From the NCBI RefSeq assembly GCF_001650495.1, contig NZ_LWCS01000001.1, forward strand, positions 124,001 through 188,000: a DNA stretch of 64,000 nt. The letters are read 5' to 3'. Each line of letters starts with the position of its first letter. The first letter of the stretch is position 1. Both the position numbers and the translations under genes were made by a program. A model generated the notes under the pieces. It ran no database searches. It had not been told where the DNA came from and saw only the letters and a program-made list of their open reading frames with translations. Positions 1 through 8,595 of this stretch are shown piece after piece. The stretch is from Mycolicibacterium iranicum (GTDB taxonomy: Bacteria; Actinomycetota; Actinomycetes; Mycobacteriales; Mycobacteriaceae).

Positions 1-440
1 GCGGCTCCCAGCGAGAAGAAGTCGTGCCCCTCGGCTTCGACGTTCTCGTCGAGGAGCACCTGCTCGCCGGGGATTTCGGTGTTCTCGTCGAGCTGCGGCG
101 GGTTCCAGTCGTCGGGATCAGCGACGGGACAACGGCATTGCACGCCGTACTGCTTGCCCTGGAAGCTGCGGCCGTAGTACCACCAGTCGCCGCGACGGGT
201 GGGGACCGACAGATCGGTTTCCTTGGTGCGAGCCTTGATCTCGTCGAAGATCTTCTGCCGCAGTGGAGCAAGGCCTTCCGTCACGTGCTCGGTGAAGGTG
301 TTCTCCGCCTCGAGGTAGTCGAGGACGTCCTTGCTCTCTTTGTCACGCAGCCACTCGTACGGGTCGATGAAGACGTCCCCATGGTGCTCCCGGCGGGTTT
401 CGACCCGCTTCGCGACGGGTGCCTTCATGTCGCCGCTCAC
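1..440 (-). CDS. ptrB: Oligopeptidase B (prolyl oligopeptidase family S9), 5' part only
   Basis: The gene runs off the left edge, so only about 146 N-terminal residues are visible. The reverse strand reads an N-terminal beta-propeller start with the motifs [20 protein letters not shown] and [13 protein letters not shown], which are typical of PtrB/oligopeptidase B serine peptidases that cleave after basic residues. The catalytic Ser-Asp-His domain lies outside the window. The first possible start is a GTG at 440-438 that overlaps the purC stop (GTGA); an in-frame ATG lies at 428-426. The tight overlap implies translation coupled to purC. The order ptrB-purC matches the M. tuberculosis Rv0781-Rv0780 neighbourhood. 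Confidence 0.85.
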   Translation of the reverse strand, partial: MSGDMKAPVAKRVETRREHHGDVFIDPYEWLRDKESKDVLDYLEAENTFTEHVTEGLAPLRQKIFDEIKARTKETDLSVPTRRGDWWYYGRSFQGKQYGVQCRCPVADPDDWNPPQLDENTEIPGEQVLLDENVEAEGHDFFSLGA

Positions 441-1330
441 GCGGTGCCTCCGATCCAGTCGTCGAACTTCAGTCCCGAAATACGTTCGTAAGCTTCGATG
501 TAGCGCGCCCTGGTGGATTGGACGATCTCTGTCGGCAGCGGAGGCGGCGGCTGGTCGCCGTGCCGGTCCCACCCGGACTCCTGGCTCGTCAGCCAGTTGC
601 GCACGAACTGCTTGTCGAAGCTGTTCTGCACCTGCCCCACGACGTAGTCGTCGGCGCGCCAGTAGCGCGACGAGTCCGGCGTGAACACCTCGTCAGCCAG
701 CGTGAATTCACCACTTGCGTCGACGCCGAACTCGAATTTCGTGTCGGCGACGATGATGCCTTTGGTCAGTGCATGGTCGGCGCCCTGAATGTAGGTCGCC
801 AACGTGAGGTCACGCAGCCGCGCTGCGCGGTCGGCGCCGATCAGGTCGACGACGTCGTCGAAAGTGATGTTGACGTCGTGCTCACCCAGGTCGGCTTTGG
901 TGGCAGGGGTGAACAGGGGTTCGTCGAATTTGCTGGCCTCCATCAGGCCGGTCGGCAGCGGAATTCCGCAGACCGTGCCCGTCTTCTGGTAGTCGAGCAG
1001 CCCGGAACCGGTGAGGTAGCCCCGCGCGACCGCCTCGACGGGCAGCATCTCGAGCTGCTTGACCACCAGTGCGCGGCCCAGCACGTCCTGGGGGATGCGT
1101 TCGTCGTCAGGCGGTCCGGCGAGATGATTGGGTGCGTCGATGAGGCCGAAGAAGAACACGCTCATCGCCGTGAGGACCCGCCCCTTGTCCGGGATCAGCG
1201 AGTCGAGGACATAGTCGTAGGCCGAGATGCGATCCGAAGCGACGAACAACAGGTGCCCGTCATCGATGCGATACAGCTCACGAACCTTGCCGCTGGCCAG
1301 ATGCTGGTAGTCGGACAGAGCGGGACGCAT
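437..1330 (-). CDS. purC: Phosphoribosylaminoimidazole-succinocarboxamide synthase
   Basis: SAICAR synthetase catalyses the ATP-dependent joining of aspartate to CAIR in de novo purine synthesis (cytosol). The 297-residue product has the family N-terminus ([14 protein letters not shown]), followed by [13 protein letters not shown] and the conserved [17 protein letters not shown] segment; the length is normal for the family. The ATG at 1330 is the natural start. The stop overlaps the GTG start of the downstream peptidase gene by 2 nt. The gene is divergent from the membrane protein gene at 1478, with a repeat-rich gap between. It sits near purB and purD but not in one operon with them. Confidence 0.97.
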   Translation of the reverse strand: MRPALSDYQHLASGKVRELYRIDDGHLLFVASDRISAYDYVLDSLIPDKGRVLTAMSVFFFGLIDAPNHLAGPPDDERIPQDVLGRALVVKQLEMLPVEAVARGYLTGSGLLDYQKTGTVCGIPLPTGLMEASKFDEPLFTPATKADLGEHDVNITFDDVVDLIGADRAARLRDLTLATYIQGADHALTKGIIVADTKFEFGVDASGEFTLADEVFTPDSSRYWRADDYVVGQVQNSFDKQFVRNWLTSQESGWDRHGDQPPPPLPTEIVQSTRARYIEAYERISGLKFDDWIGGTA

Positions 1331-1371
1331 CGGGCCAGCCTATCGGTCCTTCGGTAGCCGCATGTGTGGCC

Positions 1372-1464
1372 GGGGAATGCGGACACGGGCGAGCGAAGCG
1401 ACGGGGAATGCGGACACGGGCGAGCGAAGCGACGGGGAATGCACACAGGGGCGAGCGAAGCGAC
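1372..1464. repeat. Three tandem copies of a 31-bp repeat
   Basis: Copies lie at 1372-1402, 1403-1433 and 1434-1464, and a fourth begins at 1465. The first two are identical and the third differs at a few bases. Each ends in the core GGGCGAGCGAAGCGAC. The array fills the gap between divergent purC and the membrane protein gene, so it lies in the promoter region of both. The same core recurs at 22819-22834. Confidence 0.9.
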
Positions 1465-1477
1465 GGGGAGGCATGCT

Positions 1478-2122
1478 GTGATCGATCGCATGAAATCTCG
1501 GTGGATCCCGTACGCGACGACGCCGGCGCGGTTGTTACGGCAGCTGGTCAGCGACATCGTCATGATCGCCTGGACGGCCATCTGGGTGTGGGTGGGCAGC
1601 GCGGTGTATTCGGCGGTGTCGACCATTGCCGAGTTCGGATATCAGCTGGAGGGTGGCGCCAACGGCGTCGCGGGCAACTTGGACAACGCCGGAAACAGCG
1701 CCGACGACGTCCCGTTGATCGGGGACACACTCGCGGGGCCGCTGCGGGGGGCGGGCGATGCGGCCCGCGAGATTGCGGGTGCCGGCCAGTCTCTGGGCGT
1801 GACGGCTGGGTGGCTGGCGTGGCTGCTCGCGCTGGCGGTCGCCGCACCGCCGATCCTGGCGCTGATGATGCCGTGGTTGTTTCTGCGGTTGCGGTTCTTC
1901 CGACGCAAGTGGACGGCAGTCACACTGTCGTCGACCGCGGCTGGCGAAGAACTGCTCGCCCTGCGTGCATTGGCGAATCGGCCATTACCCAAGCTGGCTG
2001 CTGTGAGTCCAGATCCTGTGGGCGCGTGGCGTAGTCAGGATCCTGTCGCGATCCGCGGGCTGGCGGCCCTGGAGTTGCGGGCGTCGGGAATCCGCGCGGC
2101 GAACCTCAAGCGCAAAGGCTGA
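1478..2122 (+). CDS. Membrane protein, Rv0779c-like, function unknown
   Basis: A protein of about 214 residues from the GTG at 1478 (an in-frame ATG at 1490 is also possible). There is a hydrophobic stretch around residues 22-45 (VMIAWTAIWVWVGSAVYS) and a second strong segment near residues 110-135 (AGWLAWLLALAVAAPPILAL) followed by basic residues. A Gly/Asn/Asp-rich loop connects them. This predicts two membrane passes with a basic cytoplasmic tail. The position beside purC matches M. tuberculosis Rv0779c. The reading frame stays open through the upstream 31-bp repeats to about 1364, but that part is unlikely to be coding. No enzymatic motif was recognised. Confidence 0.75.
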   Translation: MIDRMKSRWIPYATTPARLLRQLVSDIVMIAWTAIWVWVGSAVYSAVSTIAEFGYQLEGGANGVAGNLDNAGNSADDVPLIGDTLAGPLRGAGDAAREIAGAGQSLGVTAGWLAWLLALAVAAPPILALMMPWLFLRLRFFRRKWTAVTLSSTAAGEELLALRALANRPLPKLAAVSPDPVGAWRSQDPVAIRGLAALELRASGIRAANLKRKG

Positions 2123-2123
2123 G

Positions 2124-2186
2124 CGCCGAAACTGCATTCCATGCGGTCCCCACCGCGAAAAGGCCGCGTGGAATGCAGTTTCGGCG
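2124..2186. repeat. 63-bp palindromic element, copy 1
   Basis: The left arm CGCCGAAACTGCATTCCA (2124-2141) is the perfect reverse complement of the right arm at 2169-2186, separated by a 27-nt loop. It begins 1 nt after the stop of the membrane protein gene and ends 12 nt before the stop of the convergent DUF1707 gene. There is no T tract on either side, so it is not a classical intrinsic terminator, although a long hairpin could end transcripts from both genes. Copies 2 and 3 are at 26206-26268 and 47598-47660. Confidence 0.93.
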
Positions 2187-2198
2187 AGGTGGCCGGGG

Positions 2199-2777
2199 TC
2201 ATTTGAGCAGACGCTTCAGCGCCGTGCCGTATGGATGCCTCGCTGTCACGGACCCGAATCGCACCTTGCCGGTGACGACGACGTGCAGGGAGCGCGACGG
2301 AGGACCGGACATCACCTTGATCGTCGTGGACGACGCCACGTTGTGCACGCCGTTGAGGTCGGCGGTCGCACCGTCGGGCAGGATCAGCTCGGTGGAGCCG
2401 AAGTAGTCGTCGATGTCGATCCGCACCACCGGACCTGGTAATACCGCGGACGTGAAATCCAGTGTGGTCGAACACATCCGGGTGACGAGACGAAGCGATG
2501 GCGGTACCGTCCACTGACCCTTCCGGGAGATGGTGGACGCCCAGCTGCTCACCACCTCCGGCCTCGTAGGCACCGGTGTGGCATCACGCCGGAGGTGGGG
2601 CAGGTCGGCGATGACGGTGTCGAGCTCACCTCGGGTGCGCGCCGCGATGACGACGTCGATCCGTTCGGTGTACTCGTCGAGGGTCAGCATGCCCTGCCCC
2701 ACAGCGTGCTCAAGGATCTGCGTGACGGCGGCCCGGTCGGCGTCCGATGCCCTGATGTCGGGTTGTCGAGAGTCCAC
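2199..2777 (-). CDS. DUF1707 protein with a LiaF-like C-terminal domain
   Basis: The 192-residue product starts at a GTG (2777). Residues about 8-60 (IRASDADRAAVTQILEHAVG, then ERIDVVIAARTRGELDTVIADLP) are a DUF1707 helical domain, common in actinobacteria. The C-terminal half (residues about 110-185), with VVRIDIDDYFGSTELILPDG, resembles the beta-rich cell-wall-active antibiotic response domain of LiaF-like proteins. There is no signal peptide or membrane segment. It converges on the upstream gene, with palindromic element 1 between the stops. A role in envelope sensing is inference from the domain type only. Confidence 0.8.
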   Translation of the reverse strand: MDSRQPDIRASDADRAAVTQILEHAVGQGMLTLDEYTERIDVVIAARTRGELDTVIADLPHLRRDATPVPTRPEVVSSWASTISRKGQWTVPPSLRLVTRMCSTTLDFTSAVLPGPVVRIDIDDYFGSTELILPDGATADLNGVHNVASSTTIKVMSGPPSRSLHVVVTGKVRFGSVTARHPYGTALKRLLK

Positions 2778-2860
2778 CGATCCCAGGTTAGGCGGGTGCC
2801 GCCCGTGCGCCGAACGCGATTCCGATCACGGGACACCGCAAAGCTCTGGCGCGTCCGGTT

Positions 2861-4279
2861 TTACAGGATTGCGCCCGAGGTGTATTTCGCCGCTTCCGGG
2901 TAGCGTCCCACCAGGTCGTCGACCGTGGCGACCACGCGATCGACCTGATCGCCCGCCGCCCCGGTGAACACCTGCTTGTCGGCCAGCGCCGCGTCGAGTG
3001 CCACTCGGTCCAGCGGCAACCGGGGATCGGCGGCGAGCCGGTCCAGCAGGTCGGGTTCGGCGCCGCGCTCGCGCATCGCCAGTGCCACCGCCACCGCGTG
3101 TTCCTTGATCACCTCGTGCGCGGTCTCCCGACCGACGCCGGCCCGGACCGCCGCGATGAGGATCCTGGTGGTGGCCAGGAACGGCAGGTAGCGGTCCAGC
3201 TCACGCTGGATCACCGCAGGGTAGGCCCCGAATTCGTCGAGCACCGTCAGGAATGTCTCGGTCTGGCCGTCGAGGGCGAAGAACGCATCGGGCAGCGCCA
3301 CCCGGCGCACCACCGAGCAGAACACGTCGCCTTCGTTCCACTGGGCGCCGGCGAGTTCGGCGGCCATCGAGCCGTATCCGCGCAGCACCACCTGGAGTCC
3401 GTTGACCCGTTCGCATGAGCGGGTGTTCATCTTGTGGGGCATCGCCGACGAGCCGACCTGCCCGGGTGCGAACCCCTCGGTGACCAGTTCGTGGCCTGCC
3501 ATCAGCCGGATGGTGTGCGCCAGCGACGACGGCCCCGCGCCCAGCTGCACGAGGGCCGAGACGACGTCGTGGTCCAGTGAACGGGGGTAGACCTGCCCGA
3601 CGCTGGTGAAGACCTCAGTGAAGCCGAGGAACTGGGCGACGCGGGTCTCCAGATCGGCCAGCCGTCCTGTGTCGCCGTCGAACAGGTCCAGCATGTCCTG
3701 GGCGGTACCCATCGGGCCCTTGATGCCGCGGAGCGGATAGCGCTGGACGAGCTGTTCGACCCGCTGCAGGGCCACGAGCATCTCCTCGGCGGCCGAGGCG
3801 AATCGCTTGCCCAGCGTGGTGGCCTGGGCCGCCACGTTGTGGGACCGTCCGGCCATCACGAGGTCGCGGTAGAGCGCCGCGCGCTCGGCCAGCCGCGCGA
3901 CGACGGCGACCCCGTGGGCATGCACGAGTTCCAGGGACCGCCGGATCTGCAGCTGTTCGACATTCTCCGTGAGGTCGCGGCTGGTCATGCCTTTGTGGAC
4001 GTGCTCGTGGCCGGCGAGCGCGTTGAACTCCTCGATGCGGGCCTTGACGTCGTGGCGTAGCACCCGCTCGCGCGCCGCGATCGATGCCAGGTCGACGTTC
4101 GCCAGAACTCGCTCGTAGTCGGCGACCACCCCGTCCGGGACGTCGACACCGAGCTCGGATTGGGCCCGCAGCACCGCCAGCCACAACTGACGCTCGGCGA
4201 CGATCTTCGCTTCCGGCGACCAGATCGCCACCATCTCCTCGCTGGCGTAGCGATTGGCCAGGACGTTCGGGATGCTCAC
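2861..4279 (-). CDS. purB: Adenylosuccinate lyase
   Basis: PurB removes fumarate from SAICAR and from adenylosuccinate in purine synthesis. The 472-residue product begins at a GTG (4279) with SIPNVLANRYASEEM; an upstream in-frame start would add seven residues that the family lacks. Visible family motifs are GHEHVHKGMTSRDLTENVEQ, the signature loop GSSAMPHKMNTRSCERVNGL, and the histidine in AGRSHNVAAQATTLGKRFAS. The length equals the usual mycobacterial protein. It is divergent from relZ, 55 nt apart. Confidence 0.97.
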   Translation of the reverse strand: MSIPNVLANRYASEEMVAIWSPEAKIVAERQLWLAVLRAQSELGVDVPDGVVADYERVLANVDLASIAARERVLRHDVKARIEEFNALAGHEHVHKGMTSRDLTENVEQLQIRRSLELVHAHGVAVVARLAERAALYRDLVMAGRSHNVAAQATTLGKRFASAAEEMLVALQRVEQLVQRYPLRGIKGPMGTAQDMLDLFDGDTGRLADLETRVAQFLGFTEVFTSVGQVYPRSLDHDVVSALVQLGAGPSSLAHTIRLMAGHELVTEGFAPGQVGSSAMPHKMNTRSCERVNGLQVVLRGYGSMAAELAGAQWNEGDVFCSVVRRVALPDAFFALDGQTETFLTVLDEFGAYPAVIQRELDRYLPFLATTRILIAAVRAGVGRETAHEVIKEHAVAVALAMRERGAEPDLLDRLAADPRLPLDRVALDAALADKQVFTGAAGDQVDRVVATVDDLVGRYPEAAKYTSGAIL

Positions 4280-4334
4280 GAACACACAGCTTAGAAGCAC
4301 CCTGCCGTGCCGGACCTACGGCACAGTAGAGGCC

Positions 4335-6053
4335 ATGCATTTCGTCGGGCTCGATCTCGCATGGGGTGAGAAGAATCAGACCGGCGTCGCGGTGGTCGAT
4401 TCCGACGGACGGCTGCTCCACGTGGGTGCCGCGCACGACGACGACAGCATCGCGGCGGTCGTCGCGCCGTTCACGACGGACGACTGCCTCGTGTCCATCG
4501 ACGCGCCACTGATCGTGAAGAACCCGACAGGGCATCGGCCGGCCGAGACGCAGTTCAACCGGGATTTCCAGCGGTTCGAGGCGGGTGCCCGGCCTGCGTT
4601 CACCGACCGCCCCGAGTTCAAGCATCCGAGGGCGGCGCGGATCGCCGAACGTCTCGGTCTCGACGTGGACCCGTCGTCGAGTTCGTCCCGCCGCGCGATC
4701 GAGGTCTATCCGCATCCGGCGACGGTGGTGCTGTTCGAGCTCGAGAAGACGTTGAAATACAAGCGCGGTCCGTTCGCGGACCGGCACCGCGAGCTGCTGC
4801 GGTTGATGACGCTGATCGAGGGCCTCGACGACGCGACGCCGAGGCTGCGCGTGAACCGCAGCGTCGCGTGGGTCGAACTCCGCAAACGGGTCGAGGCCGC
4901 CACCAAACCCAGTCATCTGGACCGCGACGAGGACCCGGTCGACGCCGTCATCTGCGCCTACGTGGGTCTGTACTGGTATCACCGGCCCGAGGACGTGACC
5001 ATCTACGGAGATGCGGCAAGCGGCTACATCGTCACGCCGTCGCTGCCCGAGGCTCGCCGCGCGAAAGCGCGACCGCCGATCAAGACGCCGGCCGCCGCGC
5101 CGTCGGCCGCCGTCGCCGAGTACTCGGCCCGCCGACCCGCTCTGGTGGAGGCGACGGACCACTATCTGCAGCTGGTCACGGCTCTTCTCGACGACGCAGG
5201 CATCAACTACCTGTCCGTGACCGCCCGCACCAAGAGCGTCGAGTCGTTCGCCGCGAAGACGCAACGCCGCGCCCTCGACGGCACGCAGCTGTTCACCGAG
5301 CCGCTCGTCGAGATCACCGATCTGATCGGGCTGCGGGTCATCACGTATCTGCGTGAGGACGTCGACAGCGTGGCCAATCTGCTCGCCGAGGAGATGCGGC
5401 TGCTCGACGACCGCGACATGGGGCAGGAGACCGCGCGCGAGGGGCGGTGGGGTTACGCCAGCAGACATCTGCTTGTCGGCGTGGAGGGCGTGCAGCAGCC
5501 GGCATCGATACAGGTGCGTACCGTGCTGCAGCACGCGTGGGCTGAGTTCGAGCACGAGATCCGTTACAAGGGATCAATTCCCGCCGCACATGTCCCTGAC
5601 TTGGACAGGCGCTTCACGTTGGCCGCAGGCTTGCTCGAGCTCGCCGACCGGGAGTTCTCCGCGGTCAGGGAACGGCTCCGGACCTCGATGCCCGACACCA
5701 CCGCACCTGAGACGACCAGCGACCCGCGGATTCCCACCGCAGTACTGGCGACCTATCTGGGCAACAGGTTCCCCGATGCCGGGTGGTCCCGCACCGACCA
5801 TTACGGGTGGATCGCCGGACTGCTGCTCGATCTCGGAATCGATTCCATCGACGAGGTCGACGACGTGCTCGACGGCATCGACACCGACGCCGTCAACGCC
5901 GCAATGGGCTACCGGTATCCCGCGGGCGCCGTGCGCCGCCTCGACGATGCGCTGCTGGCGGTGTTCGGTCGCCGATACCTTGAACTGCAGGGCAATTCGC
6001 ATCGCACCAAACTGTTGGAGACCAGATTCGCGCGGCTGGAAGCGGAGTCCTAG
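4335..6053 (+). CDS. relZ: Dual-domain DUF429/RNase H-like and small alarmone synthetase protein
   Basis: A 572-residue fusion. Residues about 1-240 form a DUF429/RNase H-fold domain (MHFVGLDLAWGEKNQTGVAV with the first Asp, then CLVSIDAPLIVKNPTGHRPAE). Residues about 275-460 form a RelA/SpoT nucleotidyltransferase domain (RTKSVESFAAKTQRRA, VEITDLIGLRVITYLREDV, SIQVRTVLQHAWAEFEHEIRYK), lacking the HD hydrolase and the TGS/ACT regions. This order and length match M. smegmatis RelZ (MS_RHII-RSD), which makes pGpp/(p)ppGpp and acts on RNA/DNA hybrids. A C-terminal region of about 110 residues has no clear match. The ATG at 4335 begins the RNase domain directly. The stop shares CTAG with the convergent permease gene. 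Confidence 0.88.
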   Translation: MHFVGLDLAWGEKNQTGVAVVDSDGRLLHVGAAHDDDSIAAVVAPFTTDDCLVSIDAPLIVKNPTGHRPAETQFNRDFQRFEAGARPAFTDRPEFKHPRAARIAERLGLDVDPSSSSSRRAIEVYPHPATVVLFELEKTLKYKRGPFADRHRELLRLMTLIEGLDDATPRLRVNRSVAWVELRKRVEAATKPSHLDRDEDPVDAVICAYVGLYWYHRPEDVTIYGDAASGYIVTPSLPEARRAKARPPIKTPAAAPSAAVAEYSARRPALVEATDHYLQLVTALLDDAGINYLSVTARTKSVESFAAKTQRRALDGTQLFTEPLVEITDLIGLRVITYLREDVDSVANLLAEEMRLLDDRDMGQETAREGRWGYASRHLLVGVEGVQQPASIQVRTVLQHAWAEFEHEIRYKGSIPAAHVPDLDRRFTLAAGLLELADREFSAVRERLRTSMPDTTAPETTSDPRIPTAVLATYLGNRFPDAGWSRTDHYGWIAGLLLDLGIDSIDEVDDVLDGIDTDAVNAAMGYRYPAGAVRRLDDALLAVFGRRYLELQGNSHRTKLLETRFARLEAES

Positions 6054-7492
6054 TCCGGCGACGATCCGAGGTGCGTCGGGTCGGTGATGTGGCCGTCCTT
6101 GATACCCAGCTGCTTGTTGATCTGCTGAGTGATGAAGAACAGCACGATGCCGATGACGACCAGTGCGCCGGCCACGATGTACTGCTGAGTTGGCCTGCCC
6201 GAGAACGGCAGGACGAGATACAACGAGACGAGGAAGCCGATCACCGGCAGCGCGGTCGGGGTCTTGAAGTGCCCGCCCGAGGCTTGCACATCGCGCCGCA
6301 GCACCAATACCGCGACGTTGACGACGGCGAACACGGCGAGCAGTAGCAGGCTGGTGGTGCCGCCGAGAATCGAGATCGCGTTGCTGCTGGCGAACGTCGA
6401 GACGTAGGCGATGAGTCCGAACGCGATCAGTGTGGTGAAGACGATGGCCACCCAGGGGGAGCGTCGGGTCGGGTGCACCGTGCCGAGAACCGGGGGCAGC
6501 ACATGCTGGCGCGCCATACCGTAGATGAGCCGGCTGGCCATCAGCATGTTGATCAGTGCGGTGTTCGACACCGCGAACATCGTCATGAACGGCAGGATGT
6601 CGTCGATCGGCAGCCCCGGCGCTCCGGCCTTGACGACCTCCACGAGCGGCGTGTCGCTCTCCTCCAGCTTGCCGACCGGCACCAGCGCGACGGCGACTAT
6701 CGAGACGAGCACGTACACGATGCCTGCGATGGTCAGCCCCGACAGCAGGATCTTGGGGAACGTCCTGGTCGGATCCTTGGTTTCCTCGGCCATGTTCACC
6801 GAGTCCTCGAATCCGACCATCGCGAAGAAGGCCAGCGAGGTGGCCGCGGTGACGGCCAGGAAGGTGTTCTTGTCCTCAGCCGTCTCGAACGCCACGATCC
6901 GGGAGAAGTCGACGTCACCGCCGCCGCCGGTGAACGCCCACAGGCCCACCAGGATCACCACGAGCAGACCCGTGATCTCGACGATTGTGAGAACGACGTT
7001 GAGCTTGACGCTTTCGCCGACACCGCGATAGTTGATGGCCGCCAGCGCGGCCATGAACAGCAGTGCCAGGATCAGCACGCCGGCTTTCGGCGCGTCTTCC
7101 ACGCCGAAGCCGGTGAAGAAGTTCGCCGCGAAGGCTCTGGAAGCCGTTGACGCCGAAGTGATTCCGGAGCACATCACCACAAAAGCCACCAGGAACGTGA
7201 TGAAGTGGATACCAAAGGCCTTGTGTGCGTACAGCGCTGCACCTGCAGCCTGGGGATATTTGGTCACCAGCTCCAGGTAGCTGAACGCGGTGATGGTCGC
7301 GACGATGAATGCGACGAGGAATGGAAGCCACGCCGCGCCACCGACTTCGCCGGCGACATCGCCCACGAGGGCGTAGACGCCGGTGCCGAGAATGTCGCCG
7401 ACGACGAACAGCAGCAACAGCCCCGGGCCCATCACCCTTTTGAGCTCGGGCTGCGTCTCGGAGCTGTTCGTGCCGGCCGCGGTTTCTGACAT
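6050..7492 (-). CDS. APC-family amino-acid permease
   Basis: A 480-residue inner-membrane transporter with about 12 hydrophobic segments. The first membrane segment carries GPGLLLLFVVGDILGTGVYA, the family substrate-binding signature with its glycine break, followed by AGAALYAHKAFGIHFITF in the second or third. It probably imports an amino acid or related cationic compound with protons; the substrate cannot be read from sequence. The ATG at 7492 is chosen over a GTG three nt upstream because GGAGGA lies at a usable distance only from the ATG. Convergent with relZ, sharing four bases at the stops. Confidence 0.9.
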   Translation of the reverse strand: MSETAAGTNSSETQPELKRVMGPGLLLLFVVGDILGTGVYALVGDVAGEVGGAAWLPFLVAFIVATITAFSYLELVTKYPQAAGAALYAHKAFGIHFITFLVAFVVMCSGITSASTASRAFAANFFTGFGVEDAPKAGVLILALLFMAALAAINYRGVGESVKLNVVLTIVEITGLLVVILVGLWAFTGGGGDVDFSRIVAFETAEDKNTFLAVTAATSLAFFAMVGFEDSVNMAEETKDPTRTFPKILLSGLTIAGIVYVLVSIVAVALVPVGKLEESDTPLVEVVKAGAPGLPIDDILPFMTMFAVSNTALINMLMASRLIYGMARQHVLPPVLGTVHPTRRSPWVAIVFTTLIAFGLIAYVSTFASSNAISILGGTTSLLLLAVFAVVNVAVLVLRRDVQASGGHFKTPTALPVIGFLVSLYLVLPFSGRPTQQYIVAGALVVIGIVLFFITQQINKQLGIKDGHITDPTHLGSSPD

Positions 7493-7519
7493 CACGTCCT
7501 CCCCACTGATTCGCTCGGA

Positions 7520-8560
7520 TCACTCATCATCGACCTGTGAGATGAGATCTGCAGTGTCAACGGGATAATCCGACCAATTCCGTGCCGTATTCGTGATGTC
7601 GGACAACTCGTGAACGAATGACGCAATGAGACCTGCGTCCTCATCACGTTGCCAGCCGAACGTCGAGGGACGTTGCGCCCGGTCATGCCAGAAGTTTCCC
7701 CCGTGCGATTCGGGTCGGGTCGCCACCAGCCACACTGCGGTGTCAGCGCCGTCGGCGGCATCGCGCAGCAGCGGTTTTGTGAGCCGCCGGAATCCGGGCA
7801 ACGCATCGGCCACACCAGGTGTTTCGACCCAGCCGGGATGCGTGCTGTAGACGCGCACTGCGCCCGTCGCGAGCCGGCGCGCCCACGCCTCGGCGAGAAC
7901 GACCTGCATCCGCTTCGTCCGCGCGTACACCCTGACACCGTTGTAGTCGCCGTCGCGGGATTCGAGTTCACTTGTGTCCCAATGCTTCAGCGGCGCCGAG
8001 TACATTCCGCCCGAGGACATGAACACCACCGCGGCGTCGCCTGCGGCCGTCAAGAGTGCGAGCAGGTTCTCGGTCATCAGGTGCGGACCCAGCACGTGAG
8101 TGGCGAGCTGAATCTCGTTTCCCTGCTTGGTTTCCGCCCGCTGCTTGGGCATGACTCCGGCGTTGTGCACCAGTCCGTGGAGCGCATCGATGCGATTCGC
8201 CAGATCAGCGGTCCATGCCCGCACCGCGTCGAGGTCGGAGACATCACAGACTTCCTCGATCACCAGTGCGCCGCTGACGTTGCCGCGAATCTCGCCGGCG
8301 CGCCGTCTGAGTTTGGCCTCATCACGGCCCAGCAGGTGCACTGTTGCGCCCAGGCGGGCGAACGATTCGGCCATGGCAGCACCGATGCCCGCGGTCGCAC
8401 CGGTGACCACGACGCGCTTGCCCGCCATCGCCTCCAGCGGCGGGTCGGGAGGCCACCACAGCCTGCGGATCCGCGAGCCGACCTTGGTGTAACCGAGCAC
8501 CACGGAGCGGTCAAGCGCAGCATCCAGCGCCGCACCCGCAGTACCCGCGAATTTCACCAC
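7520..8560 (-). CDS. Short-chain dehydrogenase/reductase
   Basis: A 346-residue SDR with an N-terminal extension of about 45 residues before the Rossmann motif GKRVVVTGATAGIGAAMAES. NAG is present in GLVHNAGVMP, and the usual Ser-Tyr-Lys region is modified to MSSGGMYSAP followed by YARTKRMQVVLAEAW (YxRTK rather than YxxxK). The extension and the C-terminal region HGGNFWHDRAQRPSTFGWQR resemble the DHRS12-like group. The substrate is not evident. The start is a GTG (8560); the next codon is also GTG. It is followed at 28 nt by the permease and preceded by a TetR gene on the same strand. Confidence 0.85.
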   Translation of the reverse strand: MVKFAGTAGAALDAALDRSVVLGYTKVGSRIRRLWWPPDPPLEAMAGKRVVVTGATAGIGAAMAESFARLGATVHLLGRDEAKLRRRAGEIRGNVSGALVIEEVCDVSDLDAVRAWTADLANRIDALHGLVHNAGVMPKQRAETKQGNEIQLATHVLGPHLMTENLLALLTAAGDAAVVFMSSGGMYSAPLKHWDTSELESRDGDYNGVRVYARTKRMQVVLAEAWARRLATGAVRVYSTHPGWVETPGVADALPGFRRLTKPLLRDAADGADTAVWLVATRPESHGGNFWHDRAQRPSTFGWQRDEDAGLIASFVHELSDITNTARNWSDYPVDTADLISQVDDE

Positions 8561-8595
8561 GAAGGTTTAACCAGAGGAGTGCAAAAGCAAACGCA

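Noticed and set aside
2124..2186. The 63-bp palindrome considered as a plain intrinsic terminator
   Set aside because: There is no T tract on either side and the loop is conserved between copies, which a simple terminator would not need. Termination is still possible as a secondary effect.
3615..5555. A long minus-strand open frame (about 646 codons) antisense to relZ and the 5' end of purB
   Set aside because: It overlaps two well-supported genes, its product is Arg/Gly/Pro-rich with no domain, and the frame is open only because of high GC in the third positions of the real genes.
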